NCBI GenBank assembly: GCA_037953745.1
Contig: JBAKBP010013024.1
Coordinates: 1-64,000, forward strand
DNA from: Lithodes maja
Lineage: Eukaryota > Arthropoda > Malacostraca > Decapoda > Lithodidae
Reading direction: 5' to 3'
DNA length: 64,000 nucleotides
Shown: piece after piece, positions 32,222 to 41,777 of the stretch
Numbering within the stretch: position 1 is the stretch's first letter
Layout of the letters: the number at the start of each line of letters is the position of its first letter
Made by a program: the position numbers and the translations under genes
The notes under the pieces: model-generated
The model's input: only the letters and a program-made list of their open reading frames with translations
What the model was told of the DNA's origin: nothing
The model's database searches: none

Positions 32222-32460
32222 TCTTATTATGTGGCTGCTTGGTGGAGAACTAACTGCCTCTACAATTCTCTAACCAAGGTCACCTTTTATTTATCAGAAA
32301 ACAAACATCAACAACTTTATAATACAGACTACTTAACTTAAATATATAATTCCCAAACATAGATGGCGCTATTCTTCAGTAGAATATGAACCCCGATAAG
32401 CAAATGAATCCCAATATATAAATGAACCCCAATATGAACCAATAAGTTTACACACTAACA
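32222..32460 (-). repeat. copia 5' LTR
   Basis: The minus strand begins TGTTAGTGTGTAAACTTATT at 32460 and contains a poly(A) signal-like GATAAATAAAAGG near 32295. The inner boundary is approximate because no primer binding site is obvious and there is no second LTR to align. Confidence 0.65.
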
Positions 32461-32582
32461 ATTACCTTATTGCATAGTAATATAATAATCACGAGAGCGA
32501 TCCTGAGAGAGTTAACTTAATTTATTTTTATTAATTTCACTCCAACACCAAACACCTCCCAAAGAAATGAATGAAAGCAAGC
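32461..32582. repeat. direct repeat R, right copy
   Basis: Matches 25537-25653 apart from a small difference after GAGAGAG. It directly abuts the TG end of the copia LTR. Confidence 0.85.
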
Positions 32583-32585
32583 ATG

Positions 32586-32645
32586 TGATCTACCAGGATT
32601 CGAACCTGGGTTACAGATTTTAAACACTCTAATAATTACACCATA
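32586..32645 (-). pseudogene. tRNA-derived sequence, 5'-truncated
   Basis: The minus strand has a recognisable T arm and B box (CAGGTTCGAATCCTGG), a D-arm-like TGGTGTAATTATTAGAG and a 3' acceptor-like TAGATCA. The 5' acceptor strand is replaced by the Penelope-like insertion at 32650 and the anticodon arm is degenerate. It is a tRNA pseudogene or the head of a tRNA-derived SINE. Confidence 0.6.
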
Positions 32646-32649
32646 AATG

Positions 32650-33028
32650 CATTGAACATAAATATCGAGTCCTTAACGGAGAAAAGGGAGAAGTTTATGA
32701 AAATCAGATTTGATGAAGCCGTATACCATATCAGTGTTTGCAAATAATTGTTCGGTGCTTATGTTAATTGTTTCGTTCACAGGGATATTAGTAAATAATG
32801 ATTTTACGTTAAATGAAGCCATAGTACAATTATTTATGTTGAGTTAACAAATGGCAAATGAAAAGGAGTCTTTTACCATGTAAGCATTTGCAAATAATGG
32901 TGTTACTATAGGGATGATAAATTTTGCTAAATTATAGTTTGGAGTAGGCCTACCTATAGCTGAAAGAATGTTACGAACAGGGCATCCATATTTGTGAATT
33001 TTAGAGAGACCATAAAGTACGCCTGGTT
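32650..33028 (-). pseudogene. Penelope-like element, inverted 5' part (RT fingers)
   Basis: The minus strand encodes the classic Penelope-like RT blocks PGVLYGLSKIHKYGCPVRNI, LSAIGRPTPNYNLAKF, SFNVKSLFTNIPVNETINI and FHKLLPFL, ending in KDSIFMFN at 32650. It is the N-terminal half of the protein continued on the plus strand at 33043. A 28-bp segment, 32650-32677, recurs inverted at 33043-33070 (26 of 28 identical). Confidence 0.85.
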
Positions 33029-33042
33029 GTTAAGGACTCTAT

Positions 33043-34000
33043 GTTAAGGACTCTATATTTATGTTTAATGACTCGACATGCAAACAAAATGACGGCTTAG
33101 CAATGGGCAATCCTCTTCGTTGTAGTTTCGCCAATATATGTTTAGCCTATCATGAAACTCAATGGTTAGATAATTGCCCAGTATCTGTTAAGCCCCTAAT
33201 ATACAGACACCACATAGATGACCCGTTTTTTAATGTTCAGCTCCCCAGATCATATTCCCATATTCCTAAACTACATAAATTCTAAACATAAAAACATAGA
33301 ATTCACTTGTGAAACTGAACATGACCATAAACTTCCATTTCTCGACATGAACATAGAGAAAACTGAATCTTCCATCTCTACATCCATTTATAGAAAACCC
33401 ACTTATACTGGACTAATGACCAAATTCAACTCTAACATTCAAATTCATTACAAAAGAAATTGCATTCTTACTCTAGCAAACAGAGCTTACAAAATGTGCT
33501 CAACATATTTTTCACTCCACCCAGAATTAGAATATCTAAGAAATACTTTAAAACTCAATGGCTTCCCAACTCAATTCACAGACACCTATATAGGAAAGTA
33601 ATTAACGAAATTGCACTCCCCACAACCTAAAGCTCAAACCGCTCAACAAATGTAATACATGTTTATATCCCATTCCTAGGTAGCAAATCCTATAATATAC
33701 GAAACAAAATAAAACAAACTAATACGATATTTTTAAACTCAACTCTCATTAGGAATTGTATATCAATCCCCTATGACCTTATCTCAATGTTTTAGATTTA
33801 AGGACCGAATCCCTGATGCACTGCGATCCTCCGTGGTTTACAAATATAAGTGCAGTCGCTGTTATGCGACCTACATTGGTCAAACAAACGCAATCTTACG
33901 GCTAGGATTGCAGAGCATAAGGGAGTGTAATTTAGGACTGGCTTTCCTCTTATTCGGCCATACGGAATCATTCTGAGTCCTCGAGTCATGTCATTATATA
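33043..34000 (+). pseudogene. Penelope-like element, RT C-terminus and GIY-YIG endonuclease (part 1)
   Basis: The plus strand encodes KQNDGLAMGNPL and RHHIDDPF (in place of the usual YxDD block), then KLPFLDMNIEKTESSISTSI, YRKPTYTGLM and NRAYKMCS. The linker and GIY-YIG-type endonuclease start (VVYKYKCSRCYATYIGQTN) lie at 33770-33900. The frame changes several times. The DIRS element interrupts the endonuclease at 34000; the remainder is at 51241. Confidence 0.88.
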
Positions 34001-34340
34001 GGTTTGATTCACGGAGGGAAGAAAGAAAACCTAAAATTTAGTAGGGGCCCCGTAATCATTGACGATATGCCTATTAATATAATAGCCTCCATTCAAGCGC
34101 CCGCGGTAGCCAGTTTGAATCTACCGCCGCGGGGAGAACAGAGTACGCTTCATAGGGTAATGCTTATTCTGTTATTGAATCGTCTTATGATTGGGTACTC
34201 GCTACGAAAAAACCTTCGTAAAATATAAAAAAGATAAATATACTTAATAATTGTTATACTATAGCTTTCCATATCGTGGATTTCTTGTGTGGGGTTCCTT
34301 GCCGCTGCTCCCCGAGCCGCCATACTTTCTTCACCGACAT
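34001..34340. repeat. DIRS terminal inverted repeat, left copy
   Basis: From GGTTTGATTC to GCCGCCATACTTTCTTC. Its reverse complement is at 50945-51240, for example GCGCCCGCGGTAGCCA here and TGGCTACCGCGGGCGC there. It starts exactly where the Penelope-like sequence stops. Confidence 0.88.
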
Positions 34341-34395
34341 AAGAAGATTCACCTCAAGACATCAAGCGAATGGGAAAGTGATGGACGGGAGGGCC

Positions 34396-34510
34396 CTACA
34401 TCGCCAATGATTACGGGGCCCCTACTGAATATTAGGTTTTCTTTCTTCCCTCCGGGAATCAAACCTATAATTTATTAGTGGCCCCTCTATCATTGACGAT
34501 ATGCCTGATA
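34396..34510. repeat. DIRS internal complementary region
   Basis: 34396-34466 is the reverse complement of the left end (AGGTTTTCTTTCTTCCCTCC). 34467-34510 (ATTTATTAGTGGCCCC, ATCATTGACGATATGCCT) is the reverse complement of the right end at 51210-51240. Such a fusion guides circle formation during DIRS replication. Confidence 0.85.
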
Positions 34511-35275
34511 TCTTAACCCTCTCCGACATGTGACGCGAATTTGAGCCTATTAGGGATACTTTAAAGCTTTTGTTACCATCAGGGGTATTTAGAAACCTTT
34601 AGTTTAGTTACTTCAACCTCTGCAGTTGCCTTTAAGTTAGCTGTGGGCAGAAAACTAATTTTGGAGAGGTTATTATAAGAGTGAGAGAACTCTATTTCTT
34701 ATTGCTAATCTGGCAACCTCTGCGTCATATGAGTCTGAAAGGTTTAAGACTGGAGGGGGACATTCGTGACAATATCAACACACTAACAAATTACCTCAGG
34801 TAGAGACAAAGAAACCGTATAACAATTTAAGTCTTTATTGTTTACATACAATATTTATAAAACTGGAAAAGGAAGCAGTGCGTTACTTCAAAGAAGATCT
34901 GCTTATAGGTGACTGGATTTGCACTCTGCGATCTGTCTTAATGTTTGTTTGGGGACATATTTTTATTCCCTTTCAAACAGATACAGACCCATAATTCTTT
35001 GGATTATATACTGGGCTTAAAACTATTTGTACCTTCTATAACCGTTTGTACATAATGTTTATACTATTATAGTTGTACTAAGATAGATATCTTCACAAAT
35101 AAAATAAAATCTCTTGAACTGTAGAACCAGCTCGACTATTAAGTATCACAGCTCGTGTACTCATCACAATATCCAGCGGAGGGCTCTAGTGGTCTTTGAG
35201 CTATCTAGCACCCCTCCTCCCCCCTTCTTTTCACCATTTAAGATTAACACTTAATTAGTAATAGCACATGGACTA
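34511..35275 (-). other. DIRS 3' non-coding region
   Basis: About 760 bp between the internal complementary region and the recombinase stop. No coding pattern seen. AT-rich near 35000-35110. Confidence 0.5.
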
Positions 35276-36266
35276 CTAGACCCGTTGCTGCAATGCCACA
35301 CAGGTTAGTTTTGGTTTATCCAGGGCCACCGACAGGTATCGCGTCAAGAAAGTATTGTTGGACGCCCACAGCTTTGTGTTAGCTATGTCGTCCACTGAAT
35401 AATTTTGCAAGAATCTAAGAGAAACAGCCCACTTTCTTATATCATGAGCTCTGCCCACTATGCCGGGATTACTTTCCCTGATTACATCTACGAGTAAAGA
35501 AGCCAATTTCCGTCTTGTGATGCGATTACCTGTTCGGTTGACCCATAGGAAGCTTGGTTGTTGAGGTTGTGCTACCCTCATAAACTTAAGTAAAGCTTGT
35601 ACCGGGCATAAAAGATAATGCGTGTGTCCTCTTTTCAGCGCCGGGACAGTAAATTCCGAGAATACATGATCACAATGTTCATTCTTTGCAATGAACGTGG
35701 GAGACGGAGCGATTTGTACATGTTCGTTCAGTCTCCCGAACCTGAGGCAGTTGGGATCGTTGCTCATCGCCGCCAGCTCAGATACTCTGTTTCCTGTCGC
35801 TAAAGCCATCAGGAACACAGCCTTCTTTAATACTGAATCAAAATCCGGCGCATGGTTATATTTGCGTGAGTGGAGCTATGACAAGGCATTGTCTAGCGAC
35901 CAGGTAGACATGAGCTGGCGTGGTGGTGGGCGTAGCTTGAAACATGCCCTCATGAAGCCTTTTTCTTCTGCCTGTGGTATGGATAGACCAGTGAGGTCGA
36001 AAAAGAGGGTTCTAATGGCTGACAAGTGATTCTTTAGTGTAACTACTGAGAAGCGTTTATGTTTAAATAAAATTATAATCTAAGTATTTAAAAATGAGAG
36101 CCACTGAGGCATCTTTTTGTGCTGTCTCCACTATCCAGGTTGTGAACGTTTTGCAATGTGATTGGTACTGTCTCCTGGTGGACATGGTATACTGATTAAG
36201 AAATTTGCTTGTAACACTCTCTCCATACTGGGTTAGCCATTTGGCATTTTGAATGTCCATAGGCAA
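35276..36266 (-). pseudogene. DIRS tyrosine recombinase
   Basis: The N-terminal core-binding part is at 36266-36063 (FLNQYTMSTRRQYQSHCKTF). The catalytic part is at 35818-35276, with the first Arg in ALATGNRVSELAAM, the H-x-x-R block AHDIRKWAVSLRF and the nucleophile Tyr in NTFLTRYLSVAL. The middle (35819-36062) is frameshifted and has an in-frame TAG (LDNALS then stop). It integrates the element by site-specific recombination in place of an integrase. Confidence 0.88.
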
Positions 36267-37200
36267 AAGTCAGCGAGGTCTTTAGGTTGCCAATTGTTTC
36301 CAAGTGGAAGGACGAGACCGGGAGTAGTACCGGATTCTCGCACCATGTTTTCAACTGGTGATACCACAACTGAGCCGGCCATAGTGGCACGATCATCGAG
36401 ACTAGGCCTCGGTAACCCCGTAGTTTGTGAACTACCTGACCCACGAGTGAAGCATCTTGAGGCGGAAAAAGATAGATGGAAGTCCACTTGTTCCAGTCCT
36501 CTGATAATGCGTTGGGACCCCCCGCCGAGGTTATTTCCCGGCGGGTTAGGTAGAGAGGAAGTCTGTGGTTCCCTTCTGATGCAAATAGATCCACTTGTGG
36601 ATGGTATGGCTCTGCAATCATCTTGTTGAAGATGTTTTGTTTGATTGCGCATTCTACTGAGGTGCTCTGGTTCCGGGACAAAGCATCTGCCCAGACGTTC
36701 GCTACGCCCGGGAGATAAGATGCATGTAGATGAATGCTCAGCAATTCGGCTAGAACAAAAATCTGTTATGACAATTCCAGCAACCTCCGAGACCTTGTTG
36801 ACCCTTGCTTTTGAATGCAGTGTACCGCATTCAAGTTGTCCATTCGAAACGCAATTGACTTCCCCTGTAATGAAGAGCCGTAAGTTTGAAGGAAAAATAG
36901 TGGGACTAAGAGTTCTTGTAGGTTTATATGAAACTTTATCTCTGGGGACCAAAGACCTTGGCCCTGGTGGCCTAGGCTTGACTGATATCCCCAGCCTATT
37001 GTTCCTGAAGCATCTGTGTCTACCCATACCGTAGGCGGAGGAGAAACCCACGTCATTATCGAGTGCAATGTTTCCTTCTTTGCCCAAACCGACAGTAAGT
37101 TGTGAATTAATGGAGGAATGGTCCATAATTTTCCCGCCGGCAAAAGTGGGAAGAATTTGTTGCCTTCCATGATTAATCTATTTACTTTCAGCCGGCCCAA
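36196..37200 (-). pseudogene. DIRS RNase H and methyltransferase-like region
   Basis: RNase H blocks are VWVDTDASGTIGWGYQ, FHINLQELLVPLFFL, FRMDNLNAVHCIQKQGSTRS and SYLPGVANVWADALSR, carrying the D-E-D-D residues. The DIRS-specific region follows: HPQVDLFASEGNHRLPLYLT, then SIYLFPP. The frame changes near 36770. Confidence 0.88.
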
Positions 37201-37208
37201 CTTTACAG

Positions 37209-38124
37209 TTAATTGGATCCAATTGAGAGAACCGACCAGGGACTCCCATCTCCCATGTCGTTCCCGTCGTATTCAGACTGTGGAGAAAACGAAACAGTTT
37301 CCTGCGAAATCTGTCGCGAATGTCCACACTCTGAGTGAGAGTCAGATTGGCCGTGTCCCAGACCAGCCCTATCCATTGGATTTCCCATGTGGGTACAAGG
37401 AGTTGCCAGGTTGACCTTGAACCCTTGGGTCTGTACATGATTTATGACTTTGTTTACATGAATCTGGCATAAACTCTCTGACTCTGCTACTACCAGCCAG
37501 TCGTCTAGATACCACATCACCTTGATCTCTTGAGCTAATTAAGGTATAAGGGCTTGCCGGGCCAATTTTGTGAAAATTCTCGGTGCCAGGTTCAACGCGA
37601 AGGGTAATCTCTGAAAGACGTAAGTCTCTTGCCTGATCCTCAAGGCAAGGAATTTTTGGAACCTTTTGTTTATGGGGACATGCCAATATATAGGCATCTT
37701 TCAGGTCTAGGGAGCACATCCAACCTTGCGGTGGAAGTGTGAGCCTGATTTGATTCACTGTGAGCATCCTGAAGGGTGAATTGTGAATATGAGTGTTCAG
37801 ATACGAGATATCTACTACTGGTCGCATCTGCACACTGTCCCTGTTTGGCACTAGAAAAAGTCTGGAGGTGAAAACATGGCAAGTTGGATTTACCGGGACA
37901 ATGACATGCTTGGTGATCATTTCTTGGACAAGTGACTCCACCTCTAAAGAAACATAATTGAACTCTTGAGTTTGACGTAAACGAGGTCGCCGGAGCCGCC
38001 GCCAAGTGATGCCCTTGCTTACCACTTTCCGGGCCCACATTCGCCGGGGCCAGGCCCTGCCGCATGCCTGGAACGACCCAGTTTCTGTACTGGGTCTGTT
38101 CACCGGGACTACTCTCGAATCCAA
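37209..38124 (-). pseudogene. DIRS reverse transcriptase
   Basis: The blocks are TSRLFLVPNRDSVQMRPVVD, SYLNTHIHNSPFRMLTVNQI, GWMCSLDLKDAYI and the palm MMWYLDDWLVVAES (37490-37520). A one-base frameshift near 37690, right after DLKDAYI, and a stop near 37540 separate the blocks. A DIRS/Ngaro-type RT by the YLDDWL motif. Confidence 0.88.
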
Positions 38125-38165
38125 CTCGCCCGTGATAGGCCCCGGGAGAGAGAGAGTGTGACTGA

Positions 38166-38483
38166 CTAGGTTTTTGGTGGTGATGTAGTGGGATGAGACG
38201 GCTGGCTGGTTTTAGCAGACGTTGATCCCTGATGAGGCTTGTTGTGAGACTTACCTTTGTTATCCCACTTGGCTGACTGTTTACCCTGCCTGTGTTTGTG
38301 CTGAGTACCTCCCTGCTGTTGGGGAGCTCTAGGGTCCTGAAAGGACTGTTTAGCACTAGGAGCTTGAGGCTTATCACCGCCTTTTGGTTTAGAGTACAGT
38401 TTCTTAAACGACTCCTTCCTAGGCTGGGAGGTACTCTGCCTTAGGGTGTCTACCATATTGAATACTGCACTCCATGTATCCAT
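38166..38483 (-). pseudogene. DIRS gag, C-terminal basic region
   Basis: A Lys/Gln/Ser/Pro-rich, probably disordered and RNA-binding segment (KKLYSKPKGGDKPQAP, HKHRQGKQSAKWDNKGKSHN) that leads into the RT. Upstream it is cut by the TTAA MITE at 38485. Confidence 0.6.
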
Positions 38484-38484
38484 A

Positions 38485-38961
38485 TTAACACCTTATTAGC
38501 GGTCTATTTATATGTACCGCCCAGCGGGGTGTTTTTAGCCAAAATAGGGCTGTTTACGTGATCATTTTCATGCCTAAATAAGACCCAGAGCGTAAAACAA
38601 GTATCTATCCCTGAAAGGGCATAAACAGAGCTTTCCAATGACACATAACGATCCTTTTATGACGGCTAGTTTTCTTGCAACGACCACGCAACACGAGTGC
38701 AAAAAGCATGTAATTCGGTACTTTCCCCATACAATTCAGTATGTAGCGAGTGAGAGAGGGAGGGAGGAGGTGGGATTCGTGTCAGTAGGTTCGCCGCGGT
38801 GGTCTGGAGAAGTCATACACTCGCTACTCTCCTGCCACCACTTGTCTCTCTCTCTCAGCAACATTACGTGCTGAAATTGCCACACGACCTATGTCGCGCG
38901 CCGCCAGATAGTCCAGATTTATTATACTCGACTTATGTTGCGCGCCGCTAGTTAGGGGTTA
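38485..38961. mobile_element. TTAA-flanked MITE, copy 3 (related family)
   Basis: TTAA lies at 38485-38488 and 38958-38961. The ends are CACCTTATTAGCGG and, inverted, CCCCTAACTAGCGG. A subterminal word, TATTTATATGTACCGCCCAG, resembles TATTTATAAATGTACCACCC in copy 2. Inserted in the DIRS gag. Joining the flanks at one TTAA does not put the two flanking open frames in phase, so a nearby indel is likely. Confidence 0.7.
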
Positions 38962-39983
38962 AGGGAAGGCTGAATACCGCAGTTAATACCGGGGAAAGTG
39001 TTGCCCGGCGACCTACGTCTTCCGGCAAATTTTTTATCAGGTATACTCTTAAGTCCTGGCGTGCTCTGACCGCCTCAATGATAGCTATTCTTATATCACC
39101 TAAGGACTGAATGGAGTTTTGTAACAGAAGCCTCTGTGATAGTTCCGTGGCCTTCCACACATTCTGATCCGAGATGGCTGTAATGGTTCTCGTGAGTGAC
39201 TGGGCAATTTGGCGACTTACGAGGTACAGTATTGAGAAAATAGTCTAAGTGCTTTACTGCGTAACTTGAAATCTTTGTCCAAGTGGTCCGGAGGGGGAGT
39301 ACAAAAGGGGTCGTTCAATTCGTAAAGTACGAGTTTGGGAGCCACTAAGAAGTCAAACAAAGCCGGCGAAACCCCTCCGGCCTTATTAACTGATAGTGAG
39401 GCCCGTAAGTGGTTCTCTTGGGGGATCTGATGGGAGGTTTAGAGGTAATGGTGGCTGCGAATTGTTGCGCCTCAATTTCCCAGTCAACCCACGGACTCGC
39501 AACTACCTGCCCCACCTGCAGGACTGGACTGTGGCCTAGATCGAGCGCCGGAATTGTATCCAATTCCGGTTTCAGTGCATTGAGTGACTTTATGTCGTTC
39601 ATCCTGTCCAATCGTGCCCAATCTGCAAAAAGTCGTGCAGCCGAGGCAGGAGGTAAAGCTGGTGATGCAGAGTATACGAAGAAATCAGCACTGTATACAT
39701 TGGGTATTGCCTTAATAGTAACATCCAATAATTTTCCCTCTACATCTTTGGCCCTGAGTTTCTTACCCCTACTTACTTCAATGGTCCATTCACTAGGAAC
39801 CGGAAGCTCCCTCGAAACGGTCTGCTGTGCCATATGTGGTTTCTGTGCTGTTGCCGGTATCCATGAGCAGTCTGGCCCGTACAGGAGGGGCATAGGGCTT
39901 TCCCTCTGTGGGAGTTTATCAAGAGGGGGAGGAGTAACATCCGTGATTACACAGACTTTAGAGGTAGTCAAGGAGGCAGGCAC
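38962..39983 (-). pseudogene. DIRS gag, central region
   Basis: Open segments 39983-39345 (EWTIEVSRGKKLRAKDVEGK, SAARLFADWARLDRMNDIKS, WVDWEIEAQQFAATITSK) and 39160-38948 (KATELSQRLLLQNSIQSLGD, AIIEAVRARQDLRVYLIK) are separated by a degraded stretch at 39161-39344. They lie between the cysteine-rich N-terminus and the basic C-terminus of the putative gag. No catalytic motif. Confidence 0.6.
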
Positions 39984-40040
39984 TGTCGTGCTACATGCTG
40001 TTGCCGAAACCGGATTTACGTTAAGTGGAGGTAAAGAAGC

Positions 40041-41018
40041 TTAGGGAGGTTTAATGCCGGTAGGTTTTAAAGGTCTTACCATAGAGTCAATCGGGGGAGC
40101 TACCGGGGTACTAGTAGAAGGACCTGAGGTAGTAGGAACATATTGTTGCATAATTTTATGTAAAATGTCATTAAGTTCATCTGTAGTCACACATTTACTG
40201 TGGGACCCCCTAGAGGATTGAGAGCTACCTTCGGATTCCTCCTCATTGTTCACTTGTTGAGCCGAGGACAGATCAACGTCCTCTGGCTCCCCTGGTATGT
40301 CTATCACTTCCGGCGTTTGTTGCCGGGTTTCAGGTACCTCCATGGTTATCCGGCGGCCAAACCAGATCTGGGACAGACGAGGGGAGTGTGTCTAAGTTAG
40401 TATTCTTCCCCGTCATGGCCTGGTTATCACTTGAGAGATTTAGCTGTGAGGGCGACTGTCTCCAGACTTCGCGGTCCTGTCCCGCAGGTGGTTGGGAGTC
40501 CGGTATTACCTGAGAGTCATCATAAGTCTGACGTGAGCAGGTCTGAGAGCCCCCATAGTTCTCGGCTAATACCCTATTCGACACAATCGGTGGAGCTCTA
40601 CGTGCTACATAATTTAGCTTAGGTATAGCAAAAGTAAAGTCATGTGCTTCACTCAAGGACTGACTATTTACATCCCTAGGACCGGACTCAATCCTCTCCG
40701 CCCCTACCTCCGAGCTGCCCGATTGGGCGTAAGTCAATGTGGAGGTAGAGGTGGAGGGAAGTGGCCGCGACCCCGGCGTAGGTTGGTGGCGCGGCTTCGT
40801 GACATCCGTGCGAGCACTTTTATGTCCTGAACTAGATTGTCTTGTCGAAGAATCCGAGTTCTCCCTCCATCATTTAGTCGACCTAGATGATTCAACTGAT
40901 GAATGACAGGATTGTTTATGGGGGGACCGTGATCTGGACCGAGACTTGGTACTCGGAGAAGGAGACCGTCTTCTCTTCGACCGGTCAGGGGGGGTCTCCT
41001 CGGCACTTTCACTGTCAC
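40041..41018 (-). pseudogene. DIRS gag, low-complexity Ser/Pro-rich region
   Basis: Overlapping short frames (40737-40330, 40343-40041, 41018-40734) rich in Ser, Pro, Glu and Arg, for example SSQSSRGSHSKCVTTDELND. They are probably one disordered gag region cut by frameshifts. Function unrecognised. Confidence 0.45.
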
Positions 41019-41099
41019 TACTATTAGTACTTACCAGTTCTTTGGATAGGACTTTAGTTTTCGATTTTAGTTTTGTTGACTTGGCCGAAGTTGATTTTA

Positions 41100-41447
41100 C
41101 TAAAGGAGATTAATTTTAATTACTAGATGATCCCACAGGGCCTCATCGTCACAGTGTAATGCCTTATGGGCCACATCCTTTACGTACCCATTAAACAAGT
41201 TCTTAATCTCTTTAAGAGCCGCAAGGCATGAAAGGTCTCCTTTGTCGAAGAGCGCCGCTCTTAGTTCTGAGCACACGGCACATCTCTTCGACACCGATAA
41301 TCCCCGTGAACAATCGAGGCACTTAACGCATTTAATACATAATTTATGTGTGAAAACTGGCAAGAGAGAACAGGTAGGAGTAGCGCATAAGTCAAACCGA
41401 GGAATGATGGAGTTAGGACCCCCCCTTGCCGTAATAGGCTCTCCCAA
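41100..41447 (-). pseudogene. DIRS gag N-terminus with cysteine cluster
   Basis: A 115-codon frame with paired cysteines: CATPTCSLLPVFTHKLCIKC, VKCLDCSRGLSVSKRCAVCS, then a helical tail (CLAALKEIKNLFNGYVKDVA). The spacing suggests a metal-binding domain unlike the CCHC knuckle of LTR elements. It lies upstream of the other gag pieces. The start is uncertain. Confidence 0.55.
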
Positions 41448-41777
41448 CTGCCGCCGGTACTGCTACTGAAGTGTTGTGATCTGGAAATAGACATTTCCAG
41501 GAATCAATGCTCATAAGGATAACCTGAGAGGTGTTAACACATCCTACCTCAGGTCCGCCGGAAAATTAGCTATAGCCACTGCTACTCCAACCTTCCGCTG
41601 GACTTGACTAAGAGAAGCTTTTAGGTTTCTCTGGTTTCTTTGAACTGCTTACCTGTGACAAAGGTGTCACTGGCCCTTGAAAACCTTAAGCATTTTACTA
41701 TCAATGACTATTTGGACTAGATAGATAGTAAATGACCACGCATTCTTGTAATCTCTGACTATTTAGTCAGTGTTTAC

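Larger units (their letters stand above)
25654..32460 (-). mobile_element. Ty1/copia retrotransposon, 3'-truncated, with LINE and MITE inside
   Basis: The minus strand runs 5' LTR (about 32460-32222), gag, zinc knuckle, protease, integrase, RT and the start of RNase H, stopping at 25654 without a 3' LTR. It is interrupted by a MITE (31311-31751) and a plus-strand LINE (27243-29764). The host frame is in phase across both when one copy of the target duplication is counted. The remaining copia sequence is about 3.8 kb. Confidence 0.88.

Noticed and set aside
34505..34800. A further TTAA MITE starting TTAACCCTCTCC
   Set aside because: I found no matching inverted end or second TTAA at a sensible distance.
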